Counted from the stretch's first letter, positions 1 to 8,914 are shown. The stretch: DNA of 64,000 bases from Sporocytophaga sp. (GCF_017745095.1 NZ_JAGHZZ010000004.1:1-64000), one strand, 5' to 3'. A program made the numbers and translations. The notes: generated from the letters alone by a model not told the origin.

Positions 1-769
1 ACTTTATATATTGATCATAAATAATCATTGTATCATGAAATTTATCTATCCACTCATCAAAAGACAATGATATTAATTGAGAAGCTGGATCCTTTTTAAT
101 ATAATTATTCAATTGTATATAGCGAGATGATATTGAGTAATTAGAGTGAGCAATTGAATTTCTTACTTGTGTCAAATAAGCATTTTTAAAAGCCAAATAG
201 ATTGATGGTAGATCTTTTTCAATCCTATCTCGAATCTGCAACCTTATTATATCCTGTCTTGTACCTGTTGCACTTGAATCTCTATTACTTTCTGATAACT
301 TAAAATACCAATCATAAGATTCAGATTTTACAAGCCTCACTAATTGATAAAATCTTTTAATAAATGAATCTGCTTCCCATATTTTTAAATATATTAACAT
401 TTCAAGTTGAATGGTTGTACCTTCCATTTTTTGAAATTCAAATATTTGCTGCCTCTTTTCAGGAGAAAAATTTAACATTTCTAAGTATTCAGAATGATTA
501 AATTGTGCCAAATGGGTGGTTCTATATTGATGTATGAACTCATAATGGCAGGATTCAGAATGTCCTTCTTTATGCGGTCCTATAGTATAGGGACTTAGTT
601 TTACTCCTAATGTAGTTGAATTCGCTATTTCTTCGTCATAGCAGCCATTTACCAATACTAAAAGTAAATCCCCAGAATGATGCTGTTTTTGAATTATCAA
701 ATTAAACAACTTGTCAAATTCCGGCTCTAATTGTTTGGCTTTTTTCTCTAAAATGTCTTTAAAAAGCAT
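1..769 (-). CDS. HEPN-like protein, C-terminus cut by window edge
   Basis: The reading frame is open from an ATG at 769 to the window edge, about 256 codons, so the C-terminus lies outside. The protein begins MLFKDILEKKAKQLEPEFDK and is rich in charged helices. Near codon 205 it has RNSIAHSNY, an R-x4-H motif of the kind that forms the active site of HEPN RNases in toxin and abortive-infection proteins. I recognise no other domain. It is the last visible gene of a minus-strand cluster that starts with an XRE regulator at 3906, 36 bases after the Abi-alpha-like gene. The HEPN assignment rests on this motif and the helical context, so it is tentative; a role in defence is inference. Confidence 0.6.
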   Translation of the reverse strand, partial: MLFKDILEKKAKQLEPEFDKLFNLIIQKQHHSGDLLLVLVNGCYDEEIANSTTLGVKLSPYTIGPHKEGHSESCHYEFIHQYRTTHLAQFNHSEYLEMLNFSPEKRQQIFEFQKMEGTTIQLEMLIYLKIWEADSFIKRFYQLVRLVKSESYDWYFKLSESNRDSSATGTRQDIIRLQIRDRIEKDLPSIYLAFKNAYLTQVRNSIAHSNYSISSRYIQLNNYIKKDPASQLISLSFDEWIDKFHDTMIIYDQYIK

Positions 770-804
770 TGTTACAAAAAATATAAGTTACCTAATAAGC
801 AATA

Positions 805-1605
805 TTAAAGATAGTCGTCAGAATCATCTGTTGAAGTCGGATCATAGGCTAATGAAAAAAAGTCTCTGGCCAATCCATTATATCCTTGACATTTTACGTA
901 CAAAATAATTGCTAATGGCGATAATTTTAGTCCAACTTTTAAGCCTTGACTTTTATCTCCATCTTTGAAGAATCCAGATGCCAGTCCGAATCCAGTTTCT
1001 ATAAGTTGGAGTGATTTCAAATGGTTAATTCCTACATTCAATTTCTCAAAGTTATCCGTTCCCACGATTTTAGAGAATTCTTCCGCAGATATAATTAAGC
1101 CTTCCTTAGTTTTAACTATACCTTCTGCTGTGGCTAACTTGGCTGAATTTACTGTAAAATAATTGAGTATTTTGACTTCAGTACTTGTTAGCTGATTTAG
1201 TATAGTGGTATAGATAATATTATCATCGTTCTCACTTTCTTTTTGACATGAAGAAGCAAGTAGTCCAGCCCACATATCCTGCAATTCAGTATTCTCCTGC
1301 CAAGAACCTTTATCTATGATATCCATTACAACTCGTGGGTGAGCTTTTAGCTGTAACTTATTATCTACAAATTCTAATTTACCTTTAGATTTTTCTATAA
1401 TCTTAATGATATTATTCAATCTCCAAACTCTTATGTTGTCTGCAAAGTATAGTCCGAATTCCTCAGCAGCTGGTGAGCAAATTTTGGAGATAAATGAAAA
1501 TGTACCTTTAATTGATTCTTCTGTGACTATTTTGAGTGCTTCTCCATAAGCAGCTGCACCAAAAATGTCACTTATTAAAGGTTTAGAATTATCGTTGTTT
1601 GACAT
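805..1605 (-). CDS. Abi-alpha (DUF4393)-like protein
   Basis: A 266-residue soluble protein. The centre (about residues 80-125) reads KAHPRVVMDIIDKGSWQENTELQDMWAGLLASS, followed by a segment about comparing growth-stage-like helices (TSTEVKILNYF). The pattern of a helical HPR element, then D/E-LQ-x-WA-x-LLA, is what I associate with the Abi-alpha/DUF4393 family, members of which are linked to abortive infection. The N-terminus (ISDIFGAAAYGEALKIVTEESIKG) also fits the family, whose proteins often begin with a short Gly/Ala-rich amphipathic stretch. The C-terminus ends in an acidic tail. It lies between a small unknown gene and the HEPN-like gene on the same strand. Family call moderate; phage-defence function is by association only. 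Confidence 0.6.
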   Translation of the reverse strand: MSNNDNSKPLISDIFGAAAYGEALKIVTEESIKGTFSFISKICSPAAEEFGLYFADNIRVWRLNNIIKIIEKSKGKLEFVDNKLQLKAHPRVVMDIIDKGSWQENTELQDMWAGLLASSCQKESENDDNIIYTTILNQLTSTEVKILNYFTVNSAKLATAEGIVKTKEGLIISAEEFSKIVGTDNFEKLNVGINHLKSLQLIETGFGLASGFFKDGDKSQGLKVGLKLSPLAIILYVKCQGYNGLARDFFSLAYDPTSTDDSDDYL

Positions 1606-1682
1606 ATAATCATTAATAGTTTAAAAGGCATGTAATAAAAAAAATCAATAAGTAGCTTTAATGAATTAATGATATTATTACA

Positions 1683-1994
1683 TTAAACTAATTCATTAGC
1701 GAATCCAGAAATTGCAGAAATGGAATCTCTGATGACATTTCTGATTTCAGCAGAGTCAATTTTATTCTTTCTTTTGTCGATTGCTTCCAAAGTTGTATAT
1801 GCTTTTAAAAAGTTTTCCCTACTGGTATTAAGGAACATGCTATTTCTATCTTCATACGTATCCATAACCTTTTTACATGTATCAAAATGAAAAAGTAAAT
1901 CGCTAAAGGTTTTATCCTTTTCTATCTTTTCTGTTAAGTTAAGTAGAAAATGTTTCTGATAAAAACCTATCTGTGTAAAAAGTGATGCTTGCAT
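1683..1994 (-). CDS. hypothetical protein, 103 aa
   Basis: A small helical, charged protein (MQASLFTQIGFYQKHFLLNL...) with no signal peptide, membrane segment or family I recognise. Its ATG at 1994 comes only two bases after the TAA of the membrane-anchored gene upstream (TAA-TT-ATG), so the two are almost certainly co-transcribed and translationally linked. The content, with ENFLKAYTTLEAIDKRKNK near the middle, suggests a coiled or four-helix shape, but no function can be assigned. Confidence 0.6.
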   Translation of the reverse strand: MQASLFTQIGFYQKHFLLNLTEKIEKDKTFSDLLFHFDTCKKVMDTYEDRNSMFLNTSRENFLKAYTTLEAIDKRKNKIDSAEIRNVIRDSISAISGFANELV

Positions 1995-1996
1995 AA

Positions 1997-2533
1997 TTAT
2001 ACGGATTTGACTGATTTTTTATGGTCGTTATATTTCTTAAGATATTTAGCGTTCAATTCTACCTTTTCATTATCCGAAAGAATTCCATTTGAAGCTTCAC
2101 GTTTCGCACCTTCCCATTCCTGCATTAATAGGTATTGAGTTATGGTAATTAGTTCATCAATTTTATCCTTGGGATTTTTATCAAGTGATATACGAATTTC
2201 ATCAATCAATTGAATGATTTTCGTATCCCAATTACTGTTCTCCGGAGTAAGATGTAGAATGATTAAATATTTTAGCTTATCAGCACTGGCAAGGATTTCA
2301 AACTTCTCTGTAGATAACTCTTTACTATTATCTTCCAGTTTTTTATATCGGTCAAACAGACCACAAAATTCGGCAATATTATTTCGCAAGCTTTGAATAT
2401 ATTGAATACGAGTAGCTGTTACGGAATTAACGTAAGTTGATTTCTTGTAATTTCTTCGATTGTCCCATATACTGAATAAACTTGCAGCTGCTGTAAGAAT
2501 AACACTTATTAAAGTTATGCTTTCAATTGTCAT
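1997..2533 (-). CDS. membrane-anchored hypothetical protein
   Basis: 178 residues from the ATG at 2533. A longer frame uses a TTG at 2548, but the ATG gives a clean N-terminal helix (TIESITLISVILTAAASLFSI) followed by basic residues (WDNRRNYKKS). That is a single N-terminal anchor with the rest cytoplasmic. The remainder is helical and charged, with no motif I can name. It is tightly coupled to the 103-residue gene downstream, and the pair lies inside the XRE/Abi-alpha/HEPN cluster. A small anchored protein next to soluble helical partners is a common layout in membrane-acting defence modules, but nothing in the sequence proves that here. Confidence 0.6.
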   Translation of the reverse strand: MTIESITLISVILTAAASLFSIWDNRRNYKKSTYVNSVTATRIQYIQSLRNNIAEFCGLFDRYKKLEDNSKELSTEKFEILASADKLKYLIILHLTPENSNWDTKIIQLIDEIRISLDKNPKDKIDELITITQYLLMQEWEGAKREASNGILSDNEKVELNAKYLKKYNDHKKSVKSV

Positions 2534-2589
2534 AACGCTTATTATCAAATCGAAAAGTTATTTTAATATTCGTAAACTCTTTGGTTTTG

Positions 2590-3126
2590 TTACTCTTTGA
2601 TATTCAAAACATGATTGATAAAATCTTCAATTCTAAATTCAACCTTTTCATCTTTTTCAAAAACTGTATAACTACCTTCAGGATATTCAGATACCCCTGC
2701 TATGACTTTTTCTTCTCCTTTATCAAAAATAACAATTTCATAAATCCTCTCAATTCCCATTTGTCTATGAGGATCTATGCTTGATAAATTTATATTAGCT
2801 TTTTTGTTCCGATGATTATATTTTACAGAAAATGGAGTTTCTTTCTTCTCTGCTAAGATTTTTTTTAAATAATTAATTGCTGCTTGTGAATTTGCAAAAA
2901 CTTTATCTTCGGATAACCCTGGAAAATAAAGCCAATCGGAATCAGCTACAATAGAGATTTTACCAGTTATATTTATCTCTATTGTAATTTCAACATTCTT
3001 TCTTGTGACGATATCAATAAATGTAGCTTTGGATGAACTATTATTGATTGAATAGTTTTTCCAACTCCTCTTTTGTTCAAGTATAAAATTTGAAACTTCT
3101 CTTAAAGAAGTATTATAATCACTCAT
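2590..3126 (-). CDS. hypothetical protein, 178 aa
   Basis: The start is set at the ATG at 3126 (MSDYNTSLREVSN) because it overlaps the TGA of the upstream gene as ATGA, the usual sign of translational coupling; a longer frame from 3141 would run 5 codons into that gene. The protein is soluble with alternating beta strands (FIDIVTRKNVEITIEINITGKISIVA) and helices, then a C-terminal beta-rich half. It has no signal peptide or catalytic motif that I can recognise. The obligate overlap with the 128-residue gene suggests that the two products act together, for example as effector and partner. Function unknown. Confidence 0.6.
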   Translation of the reverse strand: MSDYNTSLREVSNFILEQKRSWKNYSINNSSSKATFIDIVTRKNVEITIEINITGKISIVADSDWLYFPGLSEDKVFANSQAAINYLKKILAEKKETPFSVKYNHRNKKANINLSSIDPHRQMGIERIYEIVIFDKGEEKVIAGVSEYPEGSYTVFEKDEKVEFRIEDFINHVLNIKE

Positions 3127-3509
3127 TTTTTTTCTAACCATATTTCTCCGGATTTACGGTCTTTTATTCTAAAACTGCCATTCTCTTCGATCTCTATTAC
3201 ATTACCTTTTGTTATTATTATATATCCACCAGATTTTCTCTTTTCGATATTATCATCGAAAGCTTTATACATACGATGACTTTTTATTTGTGCAGGATTA
3301 ATTTCTTTTGGTATACCCGAATAATAATCTTCTACAATTTCAATAGTTTCTTGAATGAATTCCAAAGCTTCATCCCCGTTGGCGAAATTTTCAGCAGATT
3401 TTAATAATTCAAGATATATTTTAAGCCTTATTATTTTGTCATAATGAACAGAACAATCTCTTGGAGGAATTGGTGGAATTTTTATTTTGTTTAAATCTTC
3501 TAATTTCAT
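3123..3509 (-). CDS. hypothetical protein, 128 aa
   Basis: A soluble protein with a Pro-rich N-terminus (KIKIPPIPPRD), a helical middle (LKIYLELLKSAENFANGDEALEFIQETIEI) and a basic beta-rich C-terminus (KSGGYIIITKGNVIEIEENG then GEIWLEKK). No family recognised. It is coupled by ATGA overlap to the 178-residue gene downstream and sits 47 bases after the XRE regulator gene. A regulator followed by two overlapping small genes resembles toxin-antitoxin or effector-immunity layouts; this is inference from arrangement only. Confidence 0.6.
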   Translation of the reverse strand: MKLEDLNKIKIPPIPPRDCSVHYDKIIRLKIYLELLKSAENFANGDEALEFIQETIEIVEDYYSGIPKEINPAQIKSHRMYKAFDDNIEKRKSGGYIIITKGNVIEIEENGSFRIKDRKSGEIWLEKK

Positions 3510-3555
3510 TTAATCAATCATGGAAGGGGCTGAGACGCAAATTTTCAATATTCTA

Positions 3556-3906
3556 TTATTTTTGGTTTAATTGTTCAGTGAGGTATTGAATTTTATCTTC
3601 CAAAAGTTTTATAGTCTTTTCATAAAGCTCACGTTCTTTTTCCGAGACGAATTGATAATTAACAGAGAAGCTTTTATCATGTGCATTTCCATAATTATTA
3701 AAAACATGTTTCTCATCAAAAGACACGACATCTTCGACTTTTAGCCCAAAAACATCAGCAATCTGCTCTAATCTTGAGAATGGTAAATCGACCTCATCAC
3801 GCTCTATTTTACCATACCCCTGAACTGACATATTCAACTGACCCGCCAAAAACTCTTGAGTGAGATTTTTCAACTCTCTGATTTTCTTGATTTTAAACCC
3901 AATCAT
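3556..3906 (-). CDS. XRE-family HTH transcriptional regulator
   Basis: 116 residues. The N-terminal 65 or so residues form a lambda-repressor-like helix-turn-helix: IKKIRELKNLTQEFLAGQLN then MSVQGYGKIERDEVDLPFSRLEQIADVFGL, with the typical LTQEFLA and YGKIER segments of the two recognition helices. The C-terminal 45 residues are charged and coiled-coil-like (EKERELYEKTIKLLEDKIQYLTEQL), likely for dimerisation. It is the first gene of the minus-strand cluster and diverges from the secreted gene at 4042, so it probably autoregulates from the 3907-4041 spacer. DNA-binding role confident; the target genes are inferred from position. Confidence 0.85.
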   Translation of the reverse strand: MIGFKIKKIRELKNLTQEFLAGQLNMSVQGYGKIERDEVDLPFSRLEQIADVFGLKVEDVVSFDEKHVFNNYGNAHDKSFSVNYQFVSEKERELYEKTIKLLEDKIQYLTEQLNQK

Positions 3907-4041
3907 TGCTAAATATTTTGGGTAATTTATACAGAAAAATCCACATAAAAAAGAGCAAAAAACAACTGTCAGTATAGTATGCTTCTACTCGGCTTTAAGA
4001 TTTAGTACTCAATATTGCAAATAACTAAACTTTTAAATCTT

Positions 4042-4626
4042 ATGAAAAAATTACTTACTACATTCTCCTTAGTTTTTATCGCATTGGTCACATATGGACA
4101 AACATTAAACCCTGAGAAATTATCTTTTGGTTATAAGGCAGGTGAATCTAAAACATTCAGTGTGAACACTTGTTCCACTTGTCCATGGGTGGTTGTTTCA
4201 ATACCAGAATGGGTGATCGTGGACAACGATGAACCAGTCATTGGGCCTGGCACAATAACAGTAACAACAATACAGGATAATCCTTCCATATTTGAAGCAA
4301 GACCGTCTTTCGTTATTATTCAATTAACAGCATTTGATGCATACTTGCCTATCGAACAAGCCCCGGCCCCAGAAGATGTATCCAGTATTTCAGATCAACA
4401 ATTGACTAAGAATATTTCGATATTTCCAAATCCATCAAATGGTGTAGTAAACATCCAATCTGATACCGATGAAATATCAGTAAAAGTATTCAATCATTTG
4501 GGACAAATAATCAGAACTTACAAAAGCTCTTTAAACCATTCTTTTGATTTGCCTAAAGGATTCTACTTGATTGAGTCTACAAATAATTTAGGTTACATGT
4601 CAATCAGCAAAATAATTGTAGAATAA
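4042..4626 (+). CDS. T9SS cargo with BACON-like domain
   Basis: The ATG at 4042 is chosen because it gives a normal Sec signal peptide (MKKLLTTFSLVFIALVTYGQ); an upstream in-frame start at 4015 would add 9 residues before it. Residues about 22-115 are a beta-rich domain starting LNPEKLSFGYKAGESKTFSV with a CSTCPW motif and a WVIVDN strand, resembling BACON domains of Bacteroidota carbohydrate-related proteins. The last 70 or so residues are a type A T9SS sorting domain (ISIFPNPSNGVVNIQS ... FYLIESTNNLG). The product should be exported by Sec and then T9SS and either released or bound to the surface. BACON assignment is moderate; the sorting domain is clear. Confidence 0.75.
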   Translation: MKKLLTTFSLVFIALVTYGQTLNPEKLSFGYKAGESKTFSVNTCSTCPWVVVSIPEWVIVDNDEPVIGPGTITVTTIQDNPSIFEARPSFVIIQLTAFDAYLPIEQAPAPEDVSSISDQQLTKNISIFPNPSNGVVNIQSDTDEISVKVFNHLGQIIRTYKSSLNHSFDLPKGFYLIESTNNLGYMSISKIIVE

Positions 4627-4630
4627 AATC

Positions 4631-5212
4631 ATGCATGATAGTGGTAAGGATCTAATACAAGAGATATTGTTGAATGAAGAGTTTGATTGGGGCTTTGCTT
4701 TCATCAATTCTAATACTAAAAGGCCTTCTGGAGAAGTTTTATTTATGGTGTCACAGGATCTAAGGAAGCATACAAGTTCCCGGGCTTTTATATTAAAGTC
4801 CCGGGAAGCCTTCCATATTCTTGGACAAGTCCAGATTGACCGAAATGATGGTAATTATCTCATAGATTTCGAAAATCTCATTGAATACCAACAAACATGT
4901 AATCGAAATGGCATTTTGCGATCAATAGACATAGATAATCCATTCTATAACGTTGAATGGCACTTTACCATTCAACGTTCTTTGTGGTTCTCCATCATGA
5001 ATGAACTGAAAACTATGACCATCCCGGTACTGCCTACTGGATTAGTTTATTCTGGTGAAGTTTCAAGAACAATGTGGGTAAAAAAAGAGCTTGATTACTT
5101 AACGTTCAAATGGACCGGAGATGACGAAAAGTTTGAAAAGGTAACGGACATCATGAACAACATTTTAAATATTGCCTTAAAAAATATTAATACTGCTTAC
5201 TGGATCAATTAA
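4631..5212 (+). CDS. hypothetical protein, 193 aa
   Basis: Starts 4 bases after the T9SS cargo gene, so the two are probably co-transcribed. Soluble, no signal peptide, mixed alpha/beta (GLVYSGEVSRTMWVKKELDY near the C-terminus, and a final helix KVTDIMNNILNIALKNINT). No motif that I recognise. It could be an intracellular partner of the adjacent gene or part of the neighbouring HEPN-type region. Function unknown. Confidence 0.6.
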   Translation: MHDSGKDLIQEILLNEEFDWGFAFINSNTKRPSGEVLFMVSQDLRKHTSSRAFILKSREAFHILGQVQIDRNDGNYLIDFENLIEYQQTCNRNGILRSIDIDNPFYNVEWHFTIQRSLWFSIMNELKTMTIPVLPTGLVYSGEVSRTMWVKKELDYLTFKWTGDDEKFEKVTDIMNNILNIALKNINTAYWIN

Positions 5213-5443
5213 ATAGGGCCATAGTGTCATTTGGAGGGTCTTTAGCTGTTTTAAAAAGTTATTATCAATAATAAATTTCTGAATAATTTGCCTTAAAATT
5301 CCTTCCCTAAGTTAATTTTTAGCTTCCTTAAGTTTATTTTTTTATCACTAATTCCTCAAGTCTTTATGTTCAAGATTTTTTTTTATATTAGATATTATCA
5401 AGAATTATAGATCTCCTGAACTTAAAGGAAAAAGGGACAAGTT

Positions 5444-7294
5444 ATGGAAGAGGAAGAAAATATTAATATAGAGCAATTCAAATCAATTGATGAATTATAC
5501 TCATTTATCGAATCAAATATTACTAATGATGATTGCATTGATTTATGGGTAAAATACAGAGATAAAACGACTATAGAAGATGAGAAGTTAAAAGCCCAAT
5601 GGGAAATTAATTGCTTATGTTTTGATGTAACAAGCGACAATTTGTTTCCAATGACTTATTCATTAGATAATGGCACTGAAAGAGCAAAAAAGTCTTCCGA
5701 TCTGAATGATTTACAAATACAGATTATAGAATATGTAAAAGAGAGAGCGAGTGCTTGTAAACATACATTGCTTAAAGCGAAATTTAACCATATTTTATGG
5801 AAGTGTCCTCCAGGTGTAAAGAATAATAATTATGGCTTGATCGCCATTTCTAATTACATCGACTCAATTAAACTATATTGTGAATTATATAAAACCCATA
5901 AGGATAAAGAAACACCGTTTAAAATCTTAAAACAATATGAATTTTTAGTTAAGCTCAGTGAAGAAATAAGATCGGACAGAACTCCTTTAATGAACCTCAC
6001 CAATTTCCTCCTATTTCAATACGATGAGTTTGAATTTTATGCTCGACATAATATTTTAAATACAATGATTGGCTCAAAACTATTTAAGCCAAAAGACTTT
6101 GAAAACACTTTGACCTTTTTTGATGAATTCCTTTTAACAAAGAAGGGGCCAAGTGATGACTTCCTTCTTACTAATCATTATTTACCCACCGCTCTTAACA
6201 TTGCAATTAGAATTCAAGCAGATGTAAAAAAATGGCACAATGAAAAGGGCCTTGCTTATTTGAGACTGGCAGAAAACGAAATTAAAGAAGATAGATATTG
6301 GATCAAACAAAAGTTTCATCAGAATGCCATAGATTCTTTTAGCCGATCTGGAAATGAAGAATTGAAAAGCAAAGCAGAACAGCTATATGCCGATTTGAAA
6401 CCTAAAGTAAAACTTAATAAGGTTAGAGTTCCGCTTAGTAACACGGATCAAAATTATTTAAAGGAATATCATGACCAGATAAGAAAAATGACGCAAGAAA
6501 TTCTTAAAAAACAACCCAATGAAATATATAACATAATTTCATCGGGATATTTTTTTCCTAAAAAGAAAGACATCTTAAAGACCAAAGAAAATAAAGAAAC
6601 ATCATTTGGGGATTTTGCAACAATAATTAGTTTTGATAAGAATAAAAATATATCTAATAACTTAGGTGAAAAAGATGATATAGAAACTTATAGAATCTTT
6701 AGTTCATATGTTAACATTAGTTTATTACCCTACCTGCATAGTATCATAATTACAGGCATTAAATCTGGCATATTAACTCTTGAGAATTTCCTTCTTTATA
6801 TTACTAAGCATTCTTGGATGGGTAAACCCTATAGCAAATATGATTTGGGTGGAAACGAAGAATGTATTAATTGGGTAGAACTGATAGCCCCTTCAATAGC
6901 AGATTTTTTCCGTCAAATTCAGAACTCAGATAATAATAATTATGAGCCGAATTTTATATTATGTATGGATAGCCTATCGCTTAAAATGGAAGGCCTATTT
7001 AGGGATTTTTGTGATCGAATCAATACACCAACAAGTGTTAGCAGACCCAAAGGAATGCAAGAGGCTTACATTCATGATATTTTGGAGTATGAAATACTAA
7101 AACAGTATTTCAATGAAGACGATCTTTTGTTCTTTAAATATCTATTTTCAAATACGGGAGGGTTAAATTTAAGAAATAATGTGGCTCATTGTTTTTACAA
7201 AAGCAAAGACTATGATATATCTAAAATGCTTTTACTACTTTCTGTTTTGCTCAGGTTAGCTAAATTTGATTATAAGACAGAGATGAAGAAATAA
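5444..7294 (+). CDS. HEPN-type protein, DUF4209-like
   Basis: 616 residues, soluble and mostly helical, with TPR-like amphipathic helices in the middle. The last 75 residues contain GGLNLRNNVAHCFYKSKDYD: the LRN-x-VAH element with R-x4-H is the signature of the DUF4209 group of HEPN-superfamily proteins, in which the Arg and His act in RNA cleavage. The preceding DLLFFKYLFSNTGG segment also fits. The gene stands alone on the plus strand with 230 bases of A/T-rich DNA before it. Two HEPN-type genes within 7 kb make this end of the window look like a defence or stress-response island. Family call fairly good; activity not testable here. Confidence 0.65.
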   Translation: MEEEENINIEQFKSIDELYSFIESNITNDDCIDLWVKYRDKTTIEDEKLKAQWEINCLCFDVTSDNLFPMTYSLDNGTERAKKSSDLNDLQIQIIEYVKERASACKHTLLKAKFNHILWKCPPGVKNNNYGLIAISNYIDSIKLYCELYKTHKDKETPFKILKQYEFLVKLSEEIRSDRTPLMNLTNFLLFQYDEFEFYARHNILNTMIGSKLFKPKDFENTLTFFDEFLLTKKGPSDDFLLTNHYLPTALNIAIRIQADVKKWHNEKGLAYLRLAENEIKEDRYWIKQKFHQNAIDSFSRSGNEELKSKAEQLYADLKPKVKLNKVRVPLSNTDQNYLKEYHDQIRKMTQEILKKQPNEIYNIISSGYFFPKKKDILKTKENKETSFGDFATIISFDKNKNISNNLGEKDDIETYRIFSSYVNISLLPYLHSIIITGIKSGILTLENFLLYITKHSWMGKPYSKYDLGGNEECINWVELIAPSIADFFRQIQNSDNNNYEPNFILCMDSLSLKMEGLFRDFCDRINTPTSVSRPKGMQEAYIHDILEYEILKQYFNEDDLLFFKYLFSNTGGLNLRNNVAHCFYKSKDYDISKMLLLLSVLLRLAKFDYKTEMKK

Positions 7295-7501
7295 CATTTA
7301 AATGTTTAGGCATCTACAATAAATATATTTCATTTAGATGCCTAAAGTGGAGAATTGACTAATATATTATTGTACTTTAATATCCTTAAGCCAAGGGTGA
7401 TTTTTGATATATTGTATAAAAGAAACTATCAGGGTTTATAATAAATTACGTTAAATCGCTTTGATGTCTTAAGCTTCATTCCTGGATTAAGGCATAATTT
7501 T

Positions 7502-8359
7502 ATGATGAAAATAATATTAACAATCTTATTGTTTATTTTTACTCTTCTAGGAGTAAGTGGACAAACACCAGTAACGGACCTATATGGATTCAGCCTTGGC
7601 CAATACAGAGAAACTGCAACTAATGAATTTGGAAAGCCCATAGAACAAGGAAAATTTAAAGATGGTTATGAATACGAAGTTTTTCTTTTAAATCCTGATT
7701 CAAGTTTGTATCTGGTTATTGAATATGCAGCAAACCATACAGATGTCATTTGGTCTATTCAAATCTCTGGAAGTAACGCGACAAAAGATATTGGATTTAA
7801 GGGATTAAGGCTTGGAGCTGATAAGAAGGAAGTTGAACGGGTAATAGGTAAGCCCGAAGCAAAGGAAAATATTGGAGAGTATGGAGAAAATTGGAATTAT
7901 GAAAAAGCTAATTATTCTATAGAGATTTCTAAAAGCGGAAAACTTTCAAGTGCAAAAATTAAGAACAACTTTTTAGATAATAAACCTGACGTAAAGAAAT
8001 TGCCCAAATTTGAAAATATTATATCTATAATGTCTTCATCAAATAATGCTGAAATCGCAAGTATTTTAGCTCCAGGTGTTGAGATCTATTATAAGGATAA
8101 AACGTGGTTTTTGGGCAAATCAATAAAAAATGAAATTAATACTGATTACTCAAAAGTATTTCAAACCATTCGAGAGATTAGTGATGGGTTAAATCAAATC
8201 AATACATCTGATATTAATTCTTATGAAGAGAATATGCGTCTGGCAATGGGACAAAATCCTAAACATGTTGTCAAAATTAAAACAGGGCATAAGATAAAGG
8301 AAATAGTATTTGATTATATAAATGGACAATATCTGATTTGGGAAATCAATGCAAAATAA
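7502..8359 (+). CDS. secreted hypothetical protein with internal repeat
   Basis: Begins with MMKIILTILLFIFTLLGVSGQ, a good Sec signal peptide. The mature part shows two similar segments: FSLGQYRETATNEFGKPIEQG near residue 30 and LRLGADKKEVERVIGKPEAKEN near residue 105, each followed by beta strands. A G-x-x-x-x-EV-x-x-x-GKP pattern of this type recalls the BamE/SmpA-like fold, but I cannot be sure. No sorting domain at the C-terminus and no lipobox, so periplasmic or outer-membrane-associated. Unknown function. Confidence 0.55.
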   Translation: MMKIILTILLFIFTLLGVSGQTPVTDLYGFSLGQYRETATNEFGKPIEQGKFKDGYEYEVFLLNPDSSLYLVIEYAANHTDVIWSIQISGSNATKDIGFKGLRLGADKKEVERVIGKPEAKENIGEYGENWNYEKANYSIEISKSGKLSSAKIKNNFLDNKPDVKKLPKFENIISIMSSSNNAEIASILAPGVEIYYKDKTWFLGKSIKNEINTDYSKVFQTIREISDGLNQINTSDINSYEENMRLAMGQNPKHVVKIKTGHKIKEIVFDYINGQYLIWEINAK

Positions 8360-8683
8360 AAGAATGGTCATAGTGGTGTCCTTTAATGACATATTTCTAT
8401 ATACTTTTACCTTTTCACTGATTTTTCTTACAAACGTGGTAAGTTTAATTTCGGAGGCTGAATTGATAATGTAACTATAGTTTTGGAAGGGGGTAAAACC
8501 AACTAAATTTCTTATTCGAGCAAGGAGCAGGCATGTGAATCCATACATAACGCTACTTTGACAATAAATATATTCTCTGGTGCCTATTTTATGAGCCCAC
8601 TAAGAATTAAGTCTATGGGTGAACAAGATAAGATTTTATTTTCTCGCACGTTTAGTGATAAAATGTCATTAGACTGTTTCTAT
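8360..8683. other. intergenic stretch with no supported gene
   Basis: About 320 bases between two exported-protein genes. The open frames here are short, overlap the coding DNA of the neighbours or lack a sensible product. I see no hairpin, tRNA or known motif. It probably holds the promoter of the small lipoprotein at 8684. Confidence 0.4.
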
Positions 8684-8914
8684 ATGAAAAGTAGGAAAAT
8701 ATTATTTAGCCTTATTGGAATGTTGTTTTTGTTAAATTCATGCACCACAACTACTGTTGTTTTGACAAAGCCAAATGGCAAAGTGCCACCTGGACAAATG
8801 AAAAAGTATACAGGCGCAAAATCAGCTAAAGCATATGCCCCAGGTCAACAGAATAAAGCCGGAGGTCCTCCTACCAATAATTCACATGCTCCCGGGCAGA
8901 AGAAGAAAAAGTAA
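8684..8914 (+). CDS. small conserved lipoprotein, PPGQ/APGQ type
   Basis: 76 residues from the ATG at 8684, chosen because it gives a lipoprotein signal (MKSRKILFSLIGMLFLLNSC, lipobox LNSC); an upstream start at 8558 would place 42 unlikely residues before it. The mature part is short, basic and proline/glycine-rich: PPGQMKKYTGAKSAKAYAPG then HAPGQKKKK. This PPGQ-K-x-x-TG-x-KSAK-x-x-APGQ pattern recurs in small Bacteroidota lipoproteins, which are often mislabelled as quinol oxidase subunit 4. Function unknown; the polycationic tail could bind nucleic acid or cell-wall polymer, which is inference. A strong terminator follows at 8967. Confidence 0.65.
   Translation: MKSRKILFSLIGMLFLLNSCTTTTVVLTKPNGKVPPGQMKKYTGAKSAKAYAPGQQNKAGGPPTNNSHAPGQKKKK

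Noticed and set aside
711-908. Short plus-strand frame of 65 codons
   Set aside because: It lies over the minus-strand HEPN-like and Abi-alpha-like genes and has no features of its own.
8189-8548. A minus-strand frame of 119 codons
   Set aside because: Overlaps the secreted gene at 7502 and the spacer, has no start context and no recognised motif.
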